A stretch of 7,377 bases of DNA from Xanthobacteraceae bacterium. Lineage in GTDB: Bacteria; Pseudomonadota; Alphaproteobacteria; Rhizobiales; Xanthobacteraceae. The notes beneath the pieces were generated by a model. It saw only the letters and a program-made list of their open reading frames with translations, did no database searches and was not told the origin of the DNA. Below, piece by piece: positions 1-7,377 of this stretch (positions within the stretch are counted from its first letter, which is position 1; each line of letters starts with the position of its first letter). The stretch lies in assembly GCA_030039105.1 (NCBI GenBank), contig JASHQO010000490.1, positions 1 through 7,377 on the forward strand, read 5' to 3'. A program made the position numbers and the translations under genes.

Positions 1-1
1 G

Positions 2-346
2 TGTTCTGGGAAGTTACCTGGAAGGCCCGATCTTATTTTGCCGCGATATGGCGTTGCCATATTCATACACGGCTGCTTCTGGCACGGGCATGACTGCCGA
101 CTATTCAAGTTACCCTCAACTCGCACTGCGTTTTGGTCGAAGAAGATAAGTGATAACACGAAGCGTGATGCGAACGTTGTCGCAGAGCTATTGCGAGCAG
201 ATTGGAAAGTGATCGTGCTTTGGGAGTGTGCACTTAAGGGCCCATGCCGAGTCGATCTTGACAGTGTCGTCCAAATGATGACCAGAAAGATTACATCAAA
301 GGGCTGGTCATACTTCGAGGTGCACGGGGACGAGAGGCCCGCTTGA
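2..346 (+). CDS. vsr: Very short patch repair endonuclease Vsr, N-terminus outside the window
   Basis: Vsr nicks DNA 5' of the T in T:G mismatches that arise when 5-methylcytosine deaminates, and so starts short-patch repair that protects cytosine-methylated sites. The frame is open from base 2, so the 114 residues seen are the C-terminal part; roughly 40 residues are missing compared with the 156-residue E. coli enzyme. From memory, the match to E. coli Vsr is gap-free around the active site. GRPD (D10 here) corresponds to catalytic D51, H23 to H64 and H28 to H69. The zinc ligands C25, H30 and C32 and the Cys of WECALKG are all present. The E. coli T63 position is Ile here. GC is about 49% over bases 61-180 (59 of 120), well below the neighbours, which suggests horizontal acquisition. 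Vsr genes usually adjoin a C5-cytosine methyltransferase; none is in view, so it would lie to the left. The TTG at 38 is internal and not the start. Confidence 0.93.
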   Translation, partial: CSGKLPGRPDLILPRYGVAIFIHGCFWHGHDCRLFKLPSTRTAFWSKKISDNTKRDANVVAELLRADWKVIVLWECALKGPCRVDLDSVVQMMTRKITSKGWSYFEVHGDERPA

Positions 347-437
347 AGCGCTTCTTCTGATACCGCGCCCCTTAACCCTGCGAACCGCGCAAACCCGCGC
401 GCGTTCGCCCTTACCAGCATCGGCAGCGTCGCCCGCC

Positions 438-773
438 TCACGCCCACGCAACATCCGTCTGCGCGAAGTCGCCGCCCTTGAACAAAAGCTTGGCGCCGTG
501 GGCTTTGGCGCAGGCGTAGGACAGGCAGTCGCCGAAGTTCAGGCTGGCGCGGTGGCGGCTCTTGCCGTAGCGCTCGAAGGCGGCGACGGCGGCGTGGGCG
601 ACCTCTTCGTCGATCGGCACAACGGCGATGCTTGCCTCGTGCAGCGCCCGCACCGCCTCGGCGTCGGCCGCGGTTAGCTCAAGCCCGGCGATGGTCGCAA
701 GGTCGTCGAGGCTTCGTTTTGCCCGCTCAGTCCTGCCGGCTGCTTTCCGGGCCGCTCGCGCGCGGGCCAGTCG
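438..773 (-). pseudogene. VapC-like PIN-domain toxin, N-terminally truncated remnant
   Basis: VapC toxins are Mg-dependent PIN-domain RNases held in check by VapB antitoxins. The frame is open from a TAA at 774-776 to the TGA at 438-440. The recognisable part runs from about RSLDDLATIAGLELTAADAE through VVPIDEEVAHAAVAAFERYG and NFGDCLSYACAKAHGAKLLF to KGGDFAQTDVAWA. This matches the second half of VapC proteins of about 130 residues, including the third and fourth acidic positions (D in NFGDC and D in KGGDF). The N-terminal strand with the first catalytic Asp and the following Glu is missing. What lies before RSLDDL is Arg/Ala-rich and resembles no PIN N-terminus. The only start-like codon inside the conserved part is a GTG at 653, giving 71 residues, too short for a working PIN fold. 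No VapB-like gene lies upstream on this strand. I read it as a decayed toxin gene; a functional short product is unlikely. Confidence 0.7.
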
Positions 774-807
774 TTAGGCTTTTATTCAACGGGCTTCTTT
801 GGCGCCT

Positions 808-837
808 CTTTCCGCCTGCCGGCGGCGTTCCCATATA
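808..837 (+). promoter_or_regulatory. Candidate heat-shock (RpoH-type) promoter for clpB
   Basis: CCCATATA at 830-837 resembles the -10 of sigma-32 promoters (CCCCATnT in E. coli). CTTTCC at 808-813, 16 bases upstream, keeps the CTT of the CTTGAA -35. It lies about 125 bases before the clpB start codon. clpB is a heat-shock gene in most proteobacteria, which makes the reading attractive, but the -35 is weak and the call rests on motif resemblance alone. Confidence 0.35.
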
Positions 838-861
838 GAAATACGTCAGGGGATGGTTCAG

Positions 862-879
862 CCGGATCGCCCGATCCGG
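862..879 (+). repeat. Perfect inverted repeat in the clpB leader
   Basis: CCGGATCG (862-869) and CGATCCGG (872-879) are exact reverse complements separated by two bases. The repeat lies between the candidate promoter and the ribosome binding site of clpB. As RNA it would form a short, tight hairpin; as DNA it is a dyad that a dimeric regulator could bind. It does not match the CIRCE operator (TTAGCACTC-N9-GAGTGCTAA). Confidence 0.4.
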
Positions 880-963
880 GCCTGTCCAAAGCCTGAAAAT
901 CCACCCAATGACGATGTCCCGGTTACGCCTTCGGGGTCTCCGGGATAGGCCGAGGGAGAAGCC

Positions 964-3573
<2,610 letters not shown>

Positions 3574-3602
3574 CTGCCGCGGCGGCGCAACTGACTGGGC
3601 GT

Positions 3603-3649
3603 GTCCCGGATGCGGTGCAGCACGAAGTGGTGCACCGCCGATCCGGGAC
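3603..3649. repeat. Palindromic intergenic repeat, first of two; possible clpB terminator
   Basis: GTCCCGGAT (3603-3611) pairs exactly with ATCCGGGAC (3641-3649), and just inside it GCGGTGCA (3612-3619) pairs with TGCACCGC (3631-3638). This leaves a two-base bulge and an 11-base loop. It begins 30 bases after the clpB stop. No T-run follows, so it is not a textbook intrinsic terminator, but its place between convergent genes fits a role in ending transcripts or stabilising mRNA ends. The style (CCCGGAT arms, GCGGTGCA core) resembles repeats scattered through Bradyrhizobium and Rhodopseudomonas genomes; that link is from memory. Confidence 0.75.
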
Positions 3650-3675
3650 CTTCGCGCCCTCGAAGTTTGCGACGA

Positions 3676-3720
3676 TCCCGGGTCTGCAGCGCAGCACTAC
3701 GTGCTGCACTGCGCCCGGGA
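3676..3720. repeat. Palindromic intergenic repeat, second of two; possible terminator for the minus-strand gene
   Basis: TCCCGGG (3676-3682) pairs with CCCGGGA (3714-3720), and the core GCAGCAC (3691-3697) pairs with GTGCTGC (3701-3707) around a three-base loop. GCAG (3686-3689) and CTGC (3709-3712) add further pairs between the two stems. It ends 15 bases from the stop codon of the minus-strand gene at 3736. It shares the CCCGG arms and GCAGCAC-type core with the preceding palindrome, so the two look like a diverged tandem pair. Confidence 0.75.
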
Positions 3721-3735
3721 AACGTCTTCAGAGTG

Positions 3736-4116
3736 TCAGCGCCGCGCCGGCTGCGGCGCCGGCGCGGCCGAAGCTTGGTTGATCCGCTCGCGCACGTGCT
3801 CGACGAAATAGCCGGCGCTGAATTTCGACACGCCGGCGATCGTCAGTGGATTGGCGCCGCCGGAGCTCTCGACGCTGATCGCATCCCAGGCCAGGCCGCG
3901 CCGGTGCAGCACCTCGGCGATGTGCGACAGCGGCAGGTGGTCGTCGGTGCGCGCCCAGGGAAACAGCCAGAACCTGACTTCCTTCGTGGAGATGCCGACG
4001 TGATCGGCGATCATGCGGGTCGGAAAGATGATGCGGGTCAGGCTGACGTGAAACAGCGCCCATAACCGGCTGGAGCGGACCTGCAGATATTCATCCGCGG
4101 CGTTGGCTTGCGTCAC
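3736..4116 (-). CDS. Small protein with probable bacterial PH-like domain
   Basis: I do not recognise a named family member. The 126-residue product is soluble by eye, with no signal peptide or membrane segment. The second half (LPLSHIAEVLHRRGLAWDAISVES, then GGANPLTIAGVSKFSAGYFVEHVRERI) has the pattern of bacterial PH (bPH) domains: IPL-x-x-I preceding a strand, a W-D-x-I-x-V strand, a Gly turn, a short hydrophobic strand, then a closing helix ending in LRERI-like residues. The N-terminal half (SLTRIIFPTRMIADHVGISTKEVRFWLF) could supply the first strands, where such proteins often carry TxxRI. The function is unknown. The start is GTG at 4116, chosen because GGAGA (plus-strand 4123-4127) lies six bases upstream; the ATG at 4129 is out of frame. 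The gene follows the M23 peptidase on the same strand with a 120-base spacer mostly occupied by a palindromic element. The tail (ASAAPAPQPARR) looks disordered. Confidence 0.75.
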   Translation of the reverse strand: MTQANAADEYLQVRSSRLWALFHVSLTRIIFPTRMIADHVGISTKEVRFWLFPWARTDDHLPLSHIAEVLHRRGLAWDAISVESSGGANPLTIAGVSKFSAGYFVEHVRERINQASAAPAPQPARR

Positions 4117-4144
4117 GAAAAGTCTCCATGTCGTGTCCTTGAGC

Positions 4145-4227
4145 CGTCATTGCGAGCGGAGCCAAGCAACCCGGCGCAGCGGCGCAGCCCGCCGGATTGC
4201 TTCGCCGCTTCTCTCCTCGCAATGACG
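4145..4227. repeat. 83-bp palindromic repeat element in the intergenic spacer
   Basis: CGTCATTGCGAG (4145-4156) and CTCGCAATGACG (4216-4227) are perfect 12-base inverted ends. Inside them AAGCAACCCGGC pairs with GCCGGATTGCTT at 11 of 12 positions, so nearly the whole element folds into one long hairpin. Elements starting CGTCATTGCGAG and carrying AAGCAA/TTGCTT inner arms are, from memory, very abundant between genes of Bradyrhizobium-like genomes and resemble REP/MITE-type non-coding repeats. Here the element starts 18 bases before the ribosome binding site of the downstream gene and ends 9 bases after the M23 stop codon. It could act as a terminator, an mRNA stabiliser or simply as a passenger. 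Confidence 0.88.
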
Positions 4228-4236
4228 CGCGCGAGA

Positions 4237-6294
4237 TCAATGCGCCTGCGCGACGTGGGGAGCGCCGCCGCGGGGCGCGCCGCCCGCCGGGGCGTGGGCC
4301 ATGACGGCGTCGAGCTGGTCGCGATCCTTGTCGAACTGCGCCAGCGTCACGCCGTCGAGCACGCGGCCGCGCGGCAGCTTGACCTTCATCGGATCGACGA
4401 AGCGGTCGTTGATCAGGATCTCGAAGTGCACGTGCGAGCCGGTCGACATGCCGGTCGAGCCGACGAAGCCGATGACTTGGCCCTGGCGCACCTTCGAGCC
4501 GACGTCGAGGCCCCTGGCGAACGCGGTCATGTGGCCGTAGGCGGTCTCGTAGCCGCTGGCGTGGCGCAGCTTGACGTATTTGCCGTAGCCGCCCTTGACG
4601 CCGATCTCCTCGATCGCGCCGTTGCCGGCGGCGAAGATCGGCGTGCCCATCGGCGCCGCCCAGTCGACGCCGGTGTGCAGCTCGCTGACGTGCAGCATCG
4701 GATGGGTGCGCCAGCCGAAGCCCGACGTCACCATGCCGACCGCGACCGGCTTGCGCACCAGGAACTTCTTCGCGCTCTTGCCGTCCTCGTCGTAGTAGTC
4801 GTAGACGCCGTCGTCGGTGGTCTGGAAGTGGTAGTATTTCTTGACGTCGCCGCCGACCGCGAGCGAGGCGTAGCGCACCTCGTTCTTGCCTTCGCCGTTC
4901 TCGTCGTCGGAGTAGAGCACCTCGAACGAGTCGCCCGGCTGCACCTTGCGCTGGAAGTCGACGTCGTAGGAGTAGATGCGCACCAGCTCCTCGATCACCG
5001 CGTTCGGCACGTTGTTGCGCAGCGCCGTCTCGTACAGGCTCTGGTAGAGCCGCACGCCGCTGGAATCGTCGTCGCTCGCCGTCTGGTCGGCGTTGCCATT
5101 GTCGCCGCCGCTGCCCTGGGCGATGTCGGCGTCGACGTTCTTGATGTCGACCGGAACGTATCTGCCGGTGTCGGACAGCGCCACTGCGGCGGCGATGCCG
5201 CTCTCGCTCAAGACGATGACGCGCAGCGGCCGCATATGGGCAAGGCCGGCCGGCGCCATCAGCACGCGCAGCCGCTGGCCGTCCTTGATGCCGCCGTCGG
5301 CGGCAAACGGCCCGAGCACGGCGTTGACCTGCTTGATCTCGTCGGGCACGGCGCCGAGCTCGCGCAGGATCGAGCCGACGGTTTCGCCCTTCTTCGCGGT
5401 GACCAGCCGCTCGCTCCAGTCGCCGCCGCCGTTGGCCTGGGCGGCGGTCTTCGGCAACAGCGTGACGTTCTCCGGCACGACGCGCGTGGTGAAACCGAAA
5501 TCGGCGCCGGGATTGCCCTCGGCGGCATAGCTCAACGTGATGGTGCCGGTCGGGTCCGTGGTCGGCGTCAGTCCGGTGTTGGTCGGCGCCGCGTTGGCGA
5601 CTTCGCGCACGCGGCTCAACACATCGTCGAGCGGCAGCAAGGTCGCGGGCTTGACCCTGGGCAGCAGCGAATTGAGATCGCAGCTCGCCGGCGTCACCTT
5701 GCCGCGCGGCGCCGGCGCCGCGACGAGGTCGCAGGTGACAAACGACACTTCGGCGTCAGGCTCGGCGGCGGCGGTCTGGTCGTCGCCGGCGACCGCGTCG
5801 GCGAGAAGTTTTTGCGGATTGAACGGCGGGATATTGGCGGAGAGCTCGGACACCGTCAGCGAGAGGTTGCCGCCGACGCGGACATAGTTGCGGGTGCGCA
5901 CCAATTCGCGATCGCGCACCCGCGTCGACGTCGGGATGCGCAGGATTTGCCGCGTCACGCTGGCTTCGGCTTGTGCCGGCAGGCGGTCGGCTTTGCGGAA
6001 GCTGTTGAAGCGGTCGCCGATGCTGCCGATGGCGCCGCGCAGCGCCATCTCGACGCGCTCCGGCGCGCTGGCGAAGTTGGTCTCGCCGTCGAGCGAAGCG
6101 AAAACGGCGCCGCCCATCAGGGCCGCGCCGCACAGTCCGGTCAGGATGGTGCCCGAGAACCATTGGACCGAAAGACGGCGCCGGTCGAGCAGGCCGCCGG
6201 AGCCGCCGTCGACCAATAGCGGCGGTTCGTTGCCGAGATCGATCGCCTCGACCTCGAACCGCCGCCTTACCCCGCGCAGTCTCGCTTGGTCCAA
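4237..6294 (-). CDS. Membrane-anchored M23 (LytM-type) metallopeptidase
   Basis: This is a probable zinc-dependent peptidoglycan peptidase or cell-wall regulator acting in the periplasm. The 685 residues comprise: a cytoplasmic tail (1-43, with RRR clusters); one membrane segment at about 44-67 (WFSGTILTGLCGAALMGGAV), giving an N-in, type II topology; a long periplasmic region; a LysM/OapA-like stretch around 295-350 (VTAKKGETVGSILRELG); an acidic Gln/Asp/Ser linker near 395-412; and the LytM domain (about 505-660). The catalytic motifs are intact: H540-x3-D544 in HTGVD, H588 in YGHM, and H621-x-H623 in HVHFE. So it is predicted to be enzymatically active, unlike degenerate EnvC/NlpD-type proteins. 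The start is TTG at 6294, supported by AGGGGA 9-10 bases upstream (plus-strand 6304-6309); no better ATG precedes the membrane segment. It is transcribed divergently from the rRNA operon and may be cotranscribed with the small gene at 3736-4116. Confidence 0.93.
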   Translation of the reverse strand: MDQARLRGVRRRFEVEAIDLGNEPPLLVDGGSGGLLDRRRLSVQWFSGTILTGLCGAALMGGAVFASLDGETNFASAPERVEMALRGAIGSIGDRFNSFRKADRLPAQAEASVTRQILRIPTSTRVRDRELVRTRNYVRVGGNLSLTVSELSANIPPFNPQKLLADAVAGDDQTAAAEPDAEVSFVTCDLVAAPAPRGKVTPASCDLNSLLPRVKPATLLPLDDVLSRVREVANAAPTNTGLTPTTDPTGTITLSYAAEGNPGADFGFTTRVVPENVTLLPKTAAQANGGGDWSERLVTAKKGETVGSILRELGAVPDEIKQVNAVLGPFAADGGIKDGQRLRVLMAPAGLAHMRPLRVIVLSESGIAAAVALSDTGRYVPVDIKNVDADIAQGSGGDNGNADQTASDDDSSGVRLYQSLYETALRNNVPNAVIEELVRIYSYDVDFQRKVQPGDSFEVLYSDDENGEGKNEVRYASLAVGGDVKKYYHFQTTDDGVYDYYDEDGKSAKKFLVRKPVAVGMVTSGFGWRTHPMLHVSELHTGVDWAAPMGTPIFAAGNGAIEEIGVKGGYGKYVKLRHASGYETAYGHMTAFARGLDVGSKVRQGQVIGFVGSTGMSTGSHVHFEILINDRFVDPMKVKLPRGRVLDGVTLAQFDKDRDQLDAVMAHAPAGGAPRGGAPHVAQAH

Positions 6295-6363
6295 GCTTTA
6301 CGTCCCCTGCGCTCGATCCCCCGCACCGCCCGACGCTGACGTTGCGTATTGCCTCGATCGCCG

Positions 6364-6447
6364 GGCCCGCGAATCGGGCCGAAAACCGAGCGATAGCACG
6401 AGGTCCACCCGTCCCGGCCGATTGAACCGGCCGGACCGGCCTCGTGC
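6364..6447 (-). promoter_or_regulatory. Hairpins in the upstream region of the M23 gene
   Basis: Two inverted repeats lie 70-150 bases before the TTG start. One is GGCCCG (6364-6369) with CGGGCC (6375-6380). The other is nested: outer arms GCACGAGG (6396-6403) and CCTCGTGC (6440-6447), inner arms CCGGCCG (6414-6420) and CGGCCGG (6428-6434). All arms are exact. If the transcript starts further upstream they form a structured 5' leader; otherwise they are DNA dyads. I found no convincing promoter for the M23 gene. The stretch 6448-6649 between these and the rRNA promoter holds no gene or motif that I can support. Confidence 0.5.
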
Positions 6448-6649
6448 CCTAGACGTGGATGAAGTTGTCGCGTCCCCGCATTGCGACATCCCCCTGACGA
6501 AGTGCTAAAGAACGACGGAACAATGTGGCCGCAGTGCGGCGCCAGCGGGGAATACCCGGGACCGGTCGGACTTACGCGGGGCGCAGCGGCGGACCGCGTG
6601 CCGGGCGCGGCTTCGAGCCGTCCACAGGGCTTTTTTGGCGTACGAGGCG

Positions 6650-6678
6650 TTGACAATCGCCACCCCCGAAGCCTATAT
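6650..6678 (+). promoter_or_regulatory. rRNA operon promoter (housekeeping sigma)
   Basis: TTGACA (6650-6655) and CTATAT (6673-6678) are separated by 17 bases, close to the alphaproteobacterial housekeeping consensus. The T-rich run CTTTTTTGG at 6630-6638 lies where an UP element would be. A GC-rich discriminator (AGGGCCTC) follows the -10, as in growth-rate-controlled rRNA promoters. Initiation is expected near 6685, about 445 bases before the 16S start. Confidence 0.8.
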
Positions 6679-6795
6679 AGGGCCTCTTGGGCGCGCCGCC
6701 GCTTGGCGCGATGGCGCGTCTGCGAAGCCCCTCACTGTTTGCGCGGTGAATCATCCGGTCATGCGCTATGGCCATGTCGGATGTATAGGCTTCGG
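6666..6795. repeat. 12-bp inverted repeat pair spanning the rRNA start site
   Basis: CCGAAGCCTATA (6666-6677) overlaps the -10 of the rRNA promoter, and its exact reverse complement TATAGGCTTCGG lies at 6784-6795 in the leader. The spacing is 106 bases. The left arm is mostly upstream of the predicted transcription start, so the pair cannot form an RNA hairpin from this promoter. It may be chance or the footprint of an earlier duplication or inversion. Confidence 0.5.
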
Positions 6796-6872
6796 CGGCT
6801 CCGGCGCTTGCCGGAGAGCGTCCTTTGGGGCACCTAGCGCCCGGAGGACGGCGGGGTCGCGAGGCTCCGGGC

Positions 6873-6882
6873 TGTTTGAAAA
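6873..6882 (+). promoter_or_regulatory. boxA-like antitermination motif
   Basis: TGTTTGAAAA, followed by GTGAATCG, resembles boxA elements of rRNA leaders (TGTTTGAGAA type; TGCTCTTTA in E. coli), the RNA site for NusB-NusE that keeps RNA polymerase from terminating. It directly follows the 6839-6872 stem, as boxA often follows a leader hairpin. The call rests on resemblance and position. Confidence 0.5.
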
Positions 6883-7008
6883 GTGAATCGGAAGAAAGAG
6901 AAACGTGGACGGCGGAGTCCTTGCGGGCCGCTTCCTCGAACGGAGAAGGCTTAGGTCTTGTCCGCGACCGGGGCGGCCATGGCAGAGACTTCGGCGGTCG
7001 ACGTTTCA

Positions 7009-7079
7009 GGTCAACACTTTGACCGCCTGCGAAGCTGACGCTTTGCAGGTGGATCTCGCGAGGCTCACGCTTCGCGAGA
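7009..7079 (+). repeat. Three tandem tetraloop hairpins before 16S rRNA
   Basis: Three stems, each with a 4-base loop, follow one another. GGTCAA-CACT-TTGACC (7009-7024) has 6 bp. The stem at 7026-7049 has 10 bp with one G-U pair and loop TGAC. The stem at 7054-7079 has 11 bp with one G-U pair and loop TCAC. The last two share the pattern of a GC-rich base, a G-U pair two or four bases from the loop, and near-identical loops. They end 51 bases before the 16S gene and may guide leader processing or ribosome assembly. Confidence 0.7.
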
Positions 7080-7130
7080 AAAGAAGTGGGACCTCGTCAA
7101 ACGTTGTGATTAGCCGAGATCAGTTCTCTC

Positions 7131-7377
7131 CAACTTGAGAGTTTGATCCTGGCTCAGAGCGAACGCTGGCGGCAGGCCTAACACATGCAAGTCGAGCGCC
7201 CCTCCTTCAGAGGACAGAAGACGGACGACAGACGACGGATTTAGCGAGCCTTATGGATTCTGACCCCCTTATGGGCTCGCGGTTCGGTCGGAGGTCGTTT
7301 TCACGGACGATCCGTCGTCCGATGTCTGTCTTCTGATGGAGGGGAGCGGCAGACGGGAGAGTAACACGTGGGAACGT
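7131..7377 (+). rRNA. rrs: 16S ribosomal RNA, 5' part, cut by the window end
   Basis: The mature 5' end is placed at CAACTTGAGAGTTTGATCCTGG by the usual alphaproteobacterial pattern. The conserved segment that follows (AGCGAACGCTGGCGGCAGG, then CCTAACACATGCAAGTCGAGCG) is normal up to 7198. After a long insertion in helix 6, the conserved segment resumes at 7346 with GCGGCAGACGGGAGAGTAAC and ACGTGGGAACGT, where the window stops. The usual GACGGGTGAGTAAC reads GACGGGAGAGTAAC here, a T-to-A change. Only about the first 125 conserved positions are visible. Confidence 0.97.
7199..7345 (+). other. Intervening-sequence-like insertion in 16S rRNA helix 6 (V1)
   Basis: Between GTCGAGCG and GCGGCAGACGGG lie 147 bases, where alphaproteobacterial 16S genes usually have about 20-30. 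The ends pair: CCCCTCC (7199-7205) with GGAGGGG (7338-7344); after one mismatch, 12 consecutive pairs (7207-7218 with 7325-7336, one G-U); then, past a small internal loop, CGGACGAC (7222-7229) with GTCGTCCG (7314-7321); and, after a 7-base bulge, GGAT (7237-7240) with ATCC (7310-7313). The centre holds a second stem, GCGAGCC (7244-7250) with GGCTCGC (7274-7280). There is no open reading frame of note. This architecture is that of rRNA intervening sequences, many of which RNase III removes so that the rRNA functions as fragments. A retained expansion of helix 6 is the alternative. Confidence 0.85.

Larger units (their letters stand above)
6685..7130 (+). other. rRNA operon leader region
   Basis: About 445 bases without a protein gene separate the promoter from 16S rRNA. 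The region contains CGCGCC/GGCGCG (6692-6710); CTCCGGC/GCCGGAG with a GCTT loop (6799-6816); GCCCGGAG/CTCCGGGC (6839-6872); a boxA-like motif; a purine-rich tract GAAGAAAGAGAAACGTGG (6891-6908); and three closely spaced hairpins before the gene. Short open frames here lack coding character. Such leaders carry antitermination signals and the 5' half of the RNase III processing stem; the 3' half would lie beyond the window. Confidence 0.75.

Noticed and set aside
345..354. Palindrome GAAGCGCTTC overlapping the vsr stop codon
   Set aside because: A ten-base self-complementary stretch has no loop and no T-run, so I do not call it a terminator.
4108..6219. A 703-codon open frame on the plus strand
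   Set aside because: It lies antisense to the M23 gene, which has intact catalytic motifs; the product is a low-complexity Ala/Arg/Val/Asp-rich chain typical of the opposite strand of GC-rich genes.
5888..6508. A 206-codon plus-strand frame near the rRNA promoter
   Set aside because: Antisense to the N-terminal part of the M23 gene and its leader; Arg/Ser/Pro-rich without domain signature.
6481..7138. Several short frames in the rRNA leader
   Set aside because: They overlap the promoter, boxA-like motif and hairpins, lack credible ribosome binding sites and have no protein-like composition.

Overview
The window looks like chromosomal DNA of a high-GC alphaproteobacterium of the order Rhizobiales, probably close to Bradyrhizobium and its relatives. 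The signs are the 16S rRNA start (CAACTTGAGAGTTTGATCCTGG, then AGCGAACGCTGGCGGCAGG), the ClpB and M23 peptidase sequences, and palindromic intergenic repeats of a kind I associate with that group. Genus and species cannot be fixed from the sequence alone.

Left end (1-776): an accessory scar. A Vsr mismatch endonuclease gene enters from the left edge with its N-terminus outside the window. It is about 50% GC, against about 65% or more in the genes to the right. After it, on the other strand, lies the C-terminal part of a VapC-like PIN toxin that has lost its start, its first catalytic acids and its antitoxin.

Centre (777-6294): housekeeping genes. clpB encodes a complete 869-residue disaggregase behind a leader with a possible heat-shock promoter and a perfect inverted repeat. 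It converges on two minus-strand genes: a 685-residue membrane-anchored LytM/M23 peptidase with a TTG start, and a 126-residue protein with a probable bacterial PH-like fold and a GTG start. Two palindromes fill the convergent gap. A third, 83-bp palindromic element takes up most of the spacer between the two minus-strand genes.

Right end (6295-7377): the head of an rRNA operon, divergent from the peptidase gene. A near-consensus housekeeping promoter (TTGACA, 17 bp, CTATAT) is followed by a leader of about 445 nt with a boxA-like motif and several hairpins, and then by 16S rRNA. The 16S gene is the most unusual part. Its first variable region (helix 6) carries about 147 nt where alphaproteobacteria normally have some 20-30. 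The ends of this segment pair into a long, nearly continuous helix, as in intervening sequences that RNase III cuts out of rRNA. The window ends just after this segment.

I see no new multi-gene system. The 16S insertion, the vsr/vapC remnants and the palindromic repeats are what deserve a second look.
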